From Methanolobus psychrophilus R15 (GTDB taxonomy: Archaea; Halobacteriota; Methanosarcinia; Methanosarcinales; Methanosarcinaceae): a stretch of 64,000 nucleotides of DNA. Every line of letters starts with the position of its first letter. Within the stretch, counting starts at the first letter, position 1. The notes beneath the pieces were generated by a model. It saw only the letters and a list, made by a program, of their open reading frames with translations. It was not told the origin of the DNA and ran no database searches. The DNA lies in assembly GCA_000306725.1 (NCBI GenBank), contig CP003083.1:1054001-1118000 (forward strand), in the 5' to 3' direction. Shown piece by piece: positions 54,961 to 62,491 of the stretch. Made by a program: the position numbers and the translations under genes.

Positions 54961-56025
54961 ATGAGTAACTTGAACCAGACTGAATCAGGATCATTCCATA
55001 CGTACCTGTCCGAGGGCTGCAAGCTGTGCCAGCAGGGAGCCAAGATGGTTCTGTTTATAACAGGATTATGCCCAAGGGACTGCTTCTATTGCCCGGTTTC
55101 TGTTGAGAGAAAAAAAGATGCTACTTATGCGAATGAAAGGTCTGTCAGTTGCGATCAGGATGTACTGGAAGAGGCAAGGCTAATGGATGCCCTGGGAACA
55201 GGCATTACCGGTGGAGAGCCCCTGCTAATGCTTGAAAAGGTGCTTCATTACATAAGGATCCTCAAATCCGAATTTGGCAAGGGGCACCATATACATCTGT
55301 ATACCTCGCTTGCACCTGATGAAGACACCGTGTCCAGGCTTGCAGAAGCAGGACTTGATGAGATAAGATTCCACCCCCCGGTTGCCACGTGGAACGTACT
55401 GGACACCAGCCCCTATGCCAAGTCCATAAGTTTCGCCAGAAAGTGTAATATCACGGCCGGAATAGAAATACCTGCTATTGAAGGTATAGACAAGGTCGCG
55501 TTTTTTGCCAGAGAGATGGATTGTTTTCTCAATATGAACGAACTGGAATTTTCGGACTCAAATGCAAAGGATATGAAACTCAAAGGTTTTGTACTTGAAG
55601 GTGATATATCTAACGCCGTTGCAGGCTCAATGGAACTTACAAGACACTTATTCAGCGAGGATAGTACAATAGGCAAAATGCATTTCTGTTCATCAACATA
55701 CAAGGATGCTGTGCAGCTCAGGGAACGCCTGTTGCGTGTTGCCCGCAACACATCAAGAGCATTTGATGATACAACCGAGGAGGGCACTGTTGTTTACGGG
55801 CAGATCATATGCAAGGACGCAATGACTGCACAGAAAGTGACAGAACTACTTATTAAACAGGGAATCCCTCCGGAAATGGTAGAAACAAAGGAACTATCTG
55901 TCGAAACTGCCTGGTGGATACTAGAAGATACTGCAGAGATGGTGAGAGAAATTACGAATAATCTGTCCATTGTTGAGAGGTATCCTTTCGAAAATGGATT
56001 GGTCGTTGAAAGGATACCTGTTTAG
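54961..56025 (+). CDS. Radical SAM protein
   Basis: 354 residues. The radical-SAM cysteines are in GLCPRDCFYCPVS (CX3CX2C, about residues 36-46), preceded by GCKLCQQGAKMVLF with another pair that may bind an extra cluster or zinc. GITGGEPLLM is the SAM-binding GGE motif. The family resembles pyruvate-formate-lyase-activating-type methanogen proteins; the substrate is unknown. A TATA-like CTTATATATG lies about 15-20 bases before the ATG, so the transcript is probably nearly leaderless. The divergent ferredoxin could donate electrons. Confidence 0.9.
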   Translation: MSNLNQTESGSFHTYLSEGCKLCQQGAKMVLFITGLCPRDCFYCPVSVERKKDATYANERSVSCDQDVLEEARLMDALGTGITGGEPLLMLEKVLHYIRILKSEFGKGHHIHLYTSLAPDEDTVSRLAEAGLDEIRFHPPVATWNVLDTSPYAKSISFARKCNITAGIEIPAIEGIDKVAFFAREMDCFLNMNELEFSDSNAKDMKLKGFVLEGDISNAVAGSMELTRHLFSEDSTIGKMHFCSSTYKDAVQLRERLLRVARNTSRAFDDTTEEGTVVYGQIICKDAMTAQKVTELLIKQGIPPEMVETKELSVETAWWILEDTAEMVREITNNLSIVERYPFENGLVVERIPV

Positions 56026-56151
56026 AGCCAACTTATATATCTTAGAATGGTATAAGTAGTACGATTTTCATTACGCGCGCAGGTTTTGCGTGCTCACAGG
56101 TACAATAGTTTTATAAGATAAAATAACATATTGAAAAAAGAGGTGTTTGTA

Positions 56152-56454
56152 CTGGAAACGATAGAAGAGCGAGTAAGGGATAGGTTAATAAAATATCTCA
56201 GTCGCGATGATACGGGTATACGTAAAGTAGTATTGAAATTATTCCTGAGTGGTGGTAAATTCACTACAGGTGACGTGTACGAACATCTTAACAATGCGGA
56301 TTTTGATGTGAGCTACAGAGGAGTTTCTGCGATGGTCGGCCTTATGAACACAAGACTTGGAATCCTTAGCATTGATGTGACCGGCGATCATAATATATAT
56401 CTGCTGAAGGAAGACTATAAGAATATAGTCAAGTCTGTCCTGGAGAATTATTAA
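56152..56454 (+). CDS. DUF2551 protein
   Basis: About 100 residues. TIEERVRDRLIKYLSRDDTG, LKLFLSGGKFTTGDVYEHL and YRGVSAMVGLMNTRLGILSI match DUF2551, a winged-helix-like archaeal family, probably a DNA-binding regulator. The start is unclear: a ribosome site GAGGTG (56140-56145) points to the CTG at 56152, while TTG 56131 and GTG 56143 lie at or before that site. I give the CTG as best guess. Confidence 0.75.
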   Translation: METIEERVRDRLIKYLSRDDTGIRKVVLKLFLSGGKFTTGDVYEHLNNADFDVSYRGVSAMVGLMNTRLGILSIDVTGDHNIYLLKEDYKNIVKSVLENY

Positions 56455-56613
56455 TTATTGGATTTTTGTGCTTGCTTTCATCGTTGTTATCCAACTACGA
56501 CCATCAATCATTATTATCCCAATACCCTTATCTGCCTATTTATTTTTAATGGAAAAGCAAAACGCCATACATAGTTGAGTGAGATATTCGATTGATATTG
56601 AATGGTGTTCCGT

Positions 56614-57495
56614 ATGCTAAAGCACATACCCCCGTGGATCTATAAGGGATACGAACATCTCCTTACACAGGAGGTTAAAAATGCCCCTATTCCAAGACAT
56701 GTCGCCATAATAATGGATGGTAACCGCAGGTATGCACGTAAGCTGGGACAGATGGCTTCTTTTGGCCATATTAAAGGAGCCAATATCACTGAGAAGGTTA
56801 TTGAGTGGTCCTGCGAACTGGGAATAGAGCACCTGACAATCTATGCATTCTCTTCAGAGAACTTCAGCCGCTCAAGTGATGAGAAGAACAAACTGTTCGA
56901 GCTGATAGGACTGAAGTTCGACGAAATAGGAGAGGATGAAAGGACCCATGAGAGAAAGATGCGTGTTCATGCCATCGGTGACATCGATAAATTACCGGAT
57001 ATGCTCCGGGAGTCCATAAAGAACGTGGAGCTTGTGACCTCAGGCTACGACCGGTTCAACCTCAATGTTGCAATTGCCTACGGAGGTCGCCAGGAGATCG
57101 TCCAGGCAGTAAGGGAAATAGCCACGATGGTGGAAAATGGGGAAATTGAACTCAACAGCATTAATGAGAACACGATCTCAGATCACCTCTACCCGGCCGG
57201 TGGATCAGCACTTCCCGATGTGGACCTTATAATTCGAACAGGAGGCGATGAACGCGTATCCAATTTCCTGCCGTGGCAGGCAAACGGCAATGAGTGTGCG
57301 TCCTATTTTTGTGCACCTTTCTGGCCGGAGTTCCGTAAGATAGACTTCCTGCGATCAATACGAGTCTATCAGGCCCGTGTTGAAGAGAGGGAGCAGCATG
57401 CAACTGTACGCGCAGCCCACTTCCTTAAGGCTCTTGGGAAGGCAGAAGTAAGTGAAGTCAGGCATGCACCTCTGACAGAAAGTGTGCATCACTGA
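56614..57495 (+). CDS. uppS: Cis-prenyltransferase (undecaprenyl/dolichyl-type diphosphate synthase)
   Basis: 293 residues from the ATG at 56614 (GGTG six bases upstream) or 297 from 56602. It condenses isopentenyl diphosphate in cis to make the long polyprenyl carrier for surface glycans. The IIMDGNRRYARK motif holds the catalytic Asp, FSSENFSRS follows, and DLIIRTGGDERVSNFLPWQ is the C-terminal signature. Convergent with the ribosomal operon tRNAs. S-layer and glycoprotein genes elsewhere in the window would depend on such a carrier. Confidence 0.94.
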   Translation: MLKHIPPWIYKGYEHLLTQEVKNAPIPRHVAIIMDGNRRYARKLGQMASFGHIKGANITEKVIEWSCELGIEHLTIYAFSSENFSRSSDEKNKLFELIGLKFDEIGEDERTHERKMRVHAIGDIDKLPDMLRESIKNVELVTSGYDRFNLNVAIAYGGRQEIVQAVREIATMVENGEIELNSINENTISDHLYPAGGSALPDVDLIIRTGGDERVSNFLPWQANGNECASYFCAPFWPEFRKIDFLRSIRVYQARVEEREQHATVRAAHFLKALGKAEVSEVRHAPLTESVHH

Positions 57496-57572
57496 ATAAT
57501 TGCCTGGTAATGCCAGAGCACCCTTTTTTATTTTCAGGAAGTACAGTGTTAAGAAAAACAGAAAGAGTAGTA

Positions 57573-57657
57573 TGCGGGAGGTGTGATTCGAACACACGAA
57601 CTCCTACGAGACTAGGCCCTCAACCTAGCGCCTTTGGCCTGGCTGGGCAACCCCCGC
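57573..57657 (-). tRNA. tRNA-Leu (anticodon GAG), copy 1
   Basis: 85-nt cloverleaf. Acceptor GCGGGGG/CTCCCGC (one G-U pair), anticodon stem CTAGG/CCTAG with loop TTGAGGG giving GAG, long variable arm. The bases after the discriminator A are TAC, so CCA is not encoded. Identical to copy 2 at 57731-57815. Confidence 0.93.
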
Positions 57658-57730
57658 ATAATGATATATAAAGGATTATTGAACACGTTAAGATGCCTTC
57701 TTCATTGTAAGGAAGTGCTAGAAAATTTGG

Positions 57731-57815
57731 TGCGGGAGGTGTGATTCGAACACACGAACTCCTACGAGACTAGGCCCTCAACCTAGCGCCTTTGGCCTGG
57801 CTGGGCAACCCCCGC
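57731..57815 (-). tRNA. tRNA-Leu (anticodon GAG), copy 2
   Basis: Same sequence as copy 1, 73 bases away. Here CCA is encoded (57728-57730). It lies just downstream of rpoD on the same strand, so it may be processed from the r-protein transcript. Confidence 0.93.
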
Positions 57816-57863
57816 ACGAGTGCAAATGAAATAAATTTGCAGGAGATATATCTCCTGACCGGA

Positions 57864-58661
57864 TCACAGGGACTCTAGGATTTCCCCCATCCGGGTGGCT
57901 TTGTCCTTAATGCTCTTCCCTGCATTTATAATTAACTGTTGGATTGTATAGGAACCATCTGATTCCATAGTGAAAACAAACGCACGTTCATCTTGGGAAA
58001 CGGTAATTGCGTCAATTTCACAAATCCCCTGGCAAAGTTTGCAGAGTATGCATTTCAGAATGTCATCTTCTGAGATTCCTGCACCTTCAGGGCCCATTGT
58101 GATGATCCCTTGAGGACACTCTTTCACACAGGCACCGCAACTGTCGCATTTGTTGAACGTGACCACGGGCATGTTCTTGTATCCACAGGCGACACCTGCC
58201 TGCCATCTGGCATGTTGATTACCATACCCCATGTGAGCTATGGCTTCAAGCACAACCTTTTGACCTTCCTTCAGTTCAATGATGGGGATATTGGCTTCGG
58301 CAGGCTGTACTGTTTCATCGGATGAAACAAAGTCACCTGAATAGACCATCCTCGGACCTTCGGCACTCAGTGTAAGAGAGACCCTGCAAGCAGGGCACTC
58401 CGAGCCACCACATATGCACTCTTCAACAGGTACGAACTCTTCAATGTTTGCGGCTAAAGGAATAAGGGCAAGCCTTAATCCAAGCTGTTCATCAAAGAGG
58501 ACGGAGGTATTGTTGTAGATGTTCACGTAGGTTATTGCAAGTGTAGGTACGTCAGAGAGCGCTGCTCTCCTTATACCGTTTGCAAAAGCTGCGCTCACAT
58601 CGGACAATACGAACTTTGCAGACCTCTCTGACATCTCCAGTATGTCTACTTCCATTGTCAT
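57864..58661 (-). CDS. rpoD: RNA polymerase subunit Rpo3/RpoD (Fe-S type)
   Basis: 265 residues. Archaeal homologue of the bacterial alpha N-terminal domain; it assembles the polymerase with RpoL. Start MEVDILEMSERSAKFVLSDV and ANGIRRAALSDVPTLAI are conserved. The inserted domain carries cysteines in CGGSECPACR, CDSCGACVKECP and CILCKLCQGIC, enough for two 4Fe-4S clusters, as in Methanosarcina RpoD. Last protein gene of rps13-rps4-rps11-rpoD. Confidence 0.96.
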   Translation of the reverse strand: MTMEVDILEMSERSAKFVLSDVSAAFANGIRRAALSDVPTLAITYVNIYNNTSVLFDEQLGLRLALIPLAANIEEFVPVEECICGGSECPACRVSLTLSAEGPRMVYSGDFVSSDETVQPAEANIPIIELKEGQKVVLEAIAHMGYGNQHARWQAGVACGYKNMPVVTFNKCDSCGACVKECPQGIITMGPEGAGISEDDILKCILCKLCQGICEIDAITVSQDERAFVFTMESDGSYTIQQLIINAGKSIKDKATRMGEILESL

Positions 58662-58697
58662 GAGTCCATATCCATTAGATTATATACATATATACAA

Positions 58698-59081
58698 TTA
58701 TACCCTTCTTCCACCTTTTGGACGGGTCCCGTCGTGCGGTACAGGAGTTACATCCTGTATTCTGCCGATCTTGATCCCTGCTCTTGCAAAGGACCTGATA
58801 GCAGCCTGAGCTCCGGGTCCCGGGCTTCTCTGCTTGTTGCCTCCGGGAGCGCGCACCTTAATATGAATACCTTCGATACCCTTGTCCCTGAGCATATCTG
58901 CGAGCTGGCTTGCCATCTGCATAGCAGTGTATGGTGAACTCTCATCACGTGCTGCCTTTACGACCATGCCACCTGAGGACTTAGCCAGTGTTTCAGCGCC
59001 TGTAATATCAGTTACAGTGATGATAGTGTTATTAAATGAACATTTTATGTGAGCTATGCCCCATATTCCGTTTATAGCCAT
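58698..59081 (-). CDS. rps11: Ribosomal protein uS11
   Basis: 127 residues. Small-subunit platform protein: [19 protein letters not shown], the [20 protein letters not shown] loop and the C-terminal [17 protein letters not shown] are signatures. Operon order rps4-rps11-rpoD is typical of archaea. Confidence 0.97.
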   Translation of the reverse strand: MAINGIWGIAHIKCSFNNTIITVTDITGAETLAKSSGGMVVKAARDESSPYTAMQMASQLADMLRDKGIEGIHIKVRAPGGNKQRSPGPGAQAAIRSFARAGIKIGRIQDVTPVPHDGTRPKGGRRV

Positions 59082-59096
59082 GTCTTATTCCTCCTT

Positions 59097-59642
59097 TCAT
59101 GCCCCTGCGACATTAGATGCTACCTGGGCCGGCCTCTCCGGATGCATTTCACTGGTCAGCGGGGAGCTGCCATAGTAGTCAATGAGCATCTCTTCATCCT
59201 TGGATATGAGCATACTGGGGATAGTTACTCTCTTGCCATTGATCGCAATATGACCATGAGTGATGAACTGCCTTGCCTGCCGAGGGCTGCGTGCAAGTCC
59301 AAGTCTGTGCACCTGGGTCTGCAACCTGCGCTCAAGGATTGAGTTGGTCTGCAAACCAAGGATATCATCAATATTGGAATCGGTGCTCAACATGGAAAAG
59401 CGTATGAGCCTTGCCAGAATCTGGTCAGCTTCAGTCTTGTTGTGACCTGAAAGTTCACCTTCTGCCAGAAGCCTGCGTGCATCCGCCCTGTATCTCCTGA
59501 GGACACTGTGTGCCTTCCAGAGTTCCTTCTTGTTACGAAGACCGTACTTTTTAACAAGCTCAAGTTCGCTTGCCATCCTGGCTGCCTGCCATGGATGCTT
59601 CGGAGTATCGTAGCTCTTTCTCTTTTTACCTGGATATCCCAT
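59097..59642 (-). CDS. rps4: Ribosomal protein uS4
   Basis: 181 residues. [19 protein letters not shown] and the S4 RNA-binding domain ([38 protein letters not shown]) are clear. S4-family proteins can regulate their operons in bacteria, which is relevant to the structured leader at 60115-60175. Confidence 0.97.
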   Translation of the reverse strand: MGYPGKKRKSYDTPKHPWQAARMASELELVKKYGLRNKKELWKAHSVLRRYRADARRLLAEGELSGHNKTEADQILARLIRFSMLSTDSNIDDILGLQTNSILERRLQTQVHRLGLARSPRQARQFITHGHIAINGKRVTIPSMLISKDEEMLIDYYGSSPLTSEMHPERPAQVASNVAGA

Positions 59643-59651
59643 AAAATCACC

Positions 59652-60098
59652 TTACTTCTTCTTGCTCACACCAATGGTGGAACCACGCCTTCCGGTGGAT
59701 TTTGTTCTCTGACCTCTTACCTTGAGACCCCTCTCGTGCCTGAGACCACGATAGGCTCTGACCTTCTTAAGGTTGTTTATGTCTTCTCTGAAGGTAAGGA
59801 GTATGTCCTGTCCAAGCAGATGCTTGTCCTCTCCGCTAAGGGGGTCCAGGCGTCTGTTGAGCATCCAGGTTGGCATCTTCTTCTCAAATTCCCCAACAGC
59901 TGCATCTAACTTTGCAACATCTTCATCAGGGAGGTAACCAATAACGCCTTTAGGGTCAATACCGGTGCCGTCTACGATAATCCTTGCTGTTCTTAATCCT
60001 ATACCACGGATACCGGTCAGCGCATACATTACGGACCGACTTCCTTTAAGGTCAGTATTCATGATACGGACTAAATGTCTTATTTCCTCATCTGCCAT
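59652..60098 (-). CDS. rps13: Ribosomal protein uS13
   Basis: 148 residues. [35 protein letters not shown] and the basic [19 protein letters not shown] tail identify it. First gene of the operon; ribosome site AAGGAGGAAATTAA before the ATG. Confidence 0.97.
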   Translation of the reverse strand: MADEEIRHLVRIMNTDLKGSRSVMYALTGIRGIGLRTARIIVDGTGIDPKGVIGYLPDEDVAKLDAAVGEFEKKMPTWMLNRRLDPLSGEDKHLLGQDILLTFREDINNLKKVRAYRGLRHERGLKVRGQRTKSTGRRGSTIGVSKKK

Positions 60099-60114
60099 TT
60101 AATTTCCTCCTTAA

Positions 60115-60175
60115 GGATGCAATGCATCCCGTAGCCCCGGAGCACAGAAACTCCGGCACACCCGACTTTGCGGGT
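60115..60175 (-). promoter_or_regulatory. Hairpin-rich leader of the ribosomal operon
   Basis: On the transcript strand three perfect hairpins follow one another: ACCCG/CGGGT (60160-60175), CCGGAG/CTCCGG (60137-60156) and GGATGC/GCATCC (60115-60129, loop ATT), then the ribosome site of rps13. A TATA-like TAGTATATAC lies near 60205-60220. The arrangement suggests translational control of the operon by an RNA structure, perhaps by a ribosomal protein. Confidence 0.55.
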
Positions 60176-60334
60176 AATGTTATTCTAAATAATAGAACAT
60201 GACTCGGCTGTATATACTATCTTTTGTATTTAATGCTATTGTGCAACACAAAATAGTAGTTAAAGCGAACTTCACTACAGTATTATTACATAAATACTTT
60301 CCCCAGAACAGCAGGCTACTACTGCAGTAATGGT

Positions 60335-61444
60335 TTAGTCCGCCAAGGAATTACCCACCTGCGGGTTATCAGAGGCCGCCAGGGATGAGCTGTTCCTGAC
60401 CTTGAAGAAGACCATACCCAGCAAAGAGCATACAATCCCGAAAATCAATGTTTCCTTATATCCGAATTGTTGAAGCATTATCCCGCCTGCTATCGACCCC
60501 ACGATACTGGCTGCAGCTATGACCGAGTTAAGAATGCCGGTAGCTGTTGCCTTTTCAGCATTGCGGCTCACGAGAAGTTGGTTACCGCCCACATACAGGA
60601 AAGACCACCCAAATGCCACACAGACCATCCCGGGTATCACATAGATGAAACTGGGAGCAAGCAGATAGCAAGTAAACGCCATCCCGGATGTGATGCATCC
60701 CCACTTGACAAGCCATTCATTATCAAGTCCGTCCATCCTGCGCATAACAATGAACTGCACGAGAGGATTTATAGCGTAAATAACACCTATCGAGAAATTA
60801 GTGGCCCCCAGATGGAGCAAATACAGAGGCAGCATTGTCCAGACTGCAACCGCACCTACATGCCTGACAAATATAGAGAGGTACACGCCAATATTACGGG
60901 AGAATGTGTCAACTGAAAAATAACTGATATTCATAGAAGGTTTTTCAATATCCTTTAGTTTCAAGGCATTCAGGAAAGCTACAAAATAAAATAATGATGA
61001 GAGTATGAACAGGAAATGGACATCCTCGATCACGGCTGCAAGCAGATAGCCTATCATCCATCCCAGTGAGCCAAATGAAGTAAATTTCCCAATGCTGCCC
61101 TTCTGATAATAGATATACACAGTGAGTGCAGCCGGATAGATGCTCATGCAAAAACCTACAAGCGCCCTGGAAAGCGCCAGAGAAAGGGCATCGTATGCGA
61201 ACACCTGCAGGAAGAATGCTGCCCCGGAGACCACCAGGCCGATCAGCACTATAGGGCGCAGACGATTGATGTCCGCAGCCTTCCCGAATATAAACGAAGA
61301 CACAAAAGAAGCCAGGCCGAACAGAGCGCTTATCAGCCCTATTTCAAAGAAGGAAGCACCCAAAGAAGCTGCAAATATCGGGACGAACACATTGGACATT
61401 GTATGCGAGGTATTCGTCAGAAGCTGGATCGTGTTTATTCGCAT
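60335..61444 (-). CDS. MFS transporter
   Basis: 369 residues with 11-12 membrane helices (SALFGLASFVSSFIFGKAADIN, the motif A-like loop, then LRPIVLIGLVVSG). Start ATG at 61444. The family exports drugs or takes up metabolites; there is no substrate clue. Its 5' region faces the PEF-CTERM gene; the two promoters are separate. Confidence 0.88.
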   Translation of the reverse strand: MRINTIQLLTNTSHTMSNVFVPIFAASLGASFFEIGLISALFGLASFVSSFIFGKAADINRLRPIVLIGLVVSGAAFFLQVFAYDALSLALSRALVGFCMSIYPAALTVYIYYQKGSIGKFTSFGSLGWMIGYLLAAVIEDVHFLFILSSLFYFVAFLNALKLKDIEKPSMNISYFSVDTFSRNIGVYLSIFVRHVGAVAVWTMLPLYLLHLGATNFSIGVIYAINPLVQFIVMRRMDGLDNEWLVKWGCITSGMAFTCYLLAPSFIYVIPGMVCVAFGWSFLYVGGNQLLVSRNAEKATATGILNSVIAAASIVGSIAGGIMLQQFGYKETLIFGIVCSLLGMVFFKVRNSSSLAASDNPQVGNSLAD

Positions 61445-61657
61445 CGTATAACCGAACCATAATCGTGTTTGTCTATTTCAACCTGTTTATGCATAATTTC
61501 GAGGGAGTTGGCATAGTTACGGCTAGATGATTTATTAAAAAATCCACCAATTGTAAACAGGCTTTATTAGCCCTTAATCCTTGTATAAAGCCTTCAATAA
61601 GCTTAAATACGTGAATAACCTTTAATAATCCGGGTAAATCCCAATAAAAACGACTAT

Positions 61658-61675
61658 TTCGCAGGAAATTGCGAA
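61658..61675 (+). promoter_or_regulatory. Leader hairpin of the PEF-CTERM gene
   Basis: TTCGCA/TGCGAA with loop GGAAAT, directly before the ribosome site GGGGG of the gene at 61687. A TATA-like CTTAAATAC lies at 61602-61610. The hairpin may protect the transcript or tune translation. Confidence 0.4.
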
Positions 61676-61686
61676 AGGGGGTACAT

Positions 61687-62193
61687 ATGAAGAGATTAGT
61701 AATTGTATTGCTAGCTTTAGCTATGCTAGTTGGAAACGCATCAGCATTCGATGCATCCATATGGAATGCTGCAGGAACTACAGCTGTGACGAACCCTATT
61801 GTAATCCAGCCAGGGCAAACACTGGTACTTAGTTATCACGGTGCAAATTTTGCTTCACCGGGACAGGTAATGCCATACTCGTATAACGTCCAGGCGCTTA
61901 CAGGAACAGGAGCAGACACTTCCGACATGACAGTTAATATCTTGAAGGACAACTTCGAGCCAAGAGAGAATGACCCTTATACCGATGTGGGTGTAATTGA
62001 GCTCACACTCAACGAAAACGCATCTGCAACTGGTAAATGGAGAGTGACTATTACTGCAGGAGAAGACACCAACACCCTTGATGTAGGCTCAGCAGCAAGG
62101 AACTTCGAGATCCCAGAGTTCCCAACAATTGCACTCCCCGTAGCAGCAATCCTTGGCCTTGCATTCTTCATGCAGCGCCGCAAAGAAGAGTAA
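61687..62193 (+). CDS. PEF-CTERM surface protein
   Basis: 168 residues from the ATG at 61687. Signal peptide (KRLVIVLLALAMLVGNASA), a beta-rich mature domain (about 25-140), and the C-terminal sorting signal IPEFPTIALPVAAILGLAFF followed by MQRRKEE. This tripartite PEF, hydrophobic helix, basic end is the PEF-CTERM tag that archaeosortases recognise in methanogens. The protein is therefore probably cut and attached to a lipid at the cell surface. Downstream to 62490 I see no gene. Confidence 0.9.
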   Translation: MKRLVIVLLALAMLVGNASAFDASIWNAAGTTAVTNPIVIQPGQTLVLSYHGANFASPGQVMPYSYNVQALTGTGADTSDMTVNILKDNFEPRENDPYTDVGVIELTLNENASATGKWRVTITAGEDTNTLDVGSAARNFEIPEFPTIALPVAAILGLAFFMQRRKEE

Positions 62194-62491
62194 GTGTAAA
62201 CTTATTCTTTTCTTTTTTTGCTTTAAGCATTCTTAATAAAGATAGCATCTATATTTGTACATAGTGTCTTTGCCCCTACTCAAGAAAATCATGACACCGA
62301 CTGGTTCTTAGGATGCATCAAGCGATTATATTAAAATTTCCAATAAGTAGCAACGTGCTTCTGAAATTGTTTCGCAGTCCATTGTTTGAAAAGCACTCTT
62401 ATAGAAGCCTTCAATGGCTAGCCCAAACTTCATTTAGAATGGATGTGATAATAATATTAATTACCATATAATAATAGTATGTGGCGAAAAT

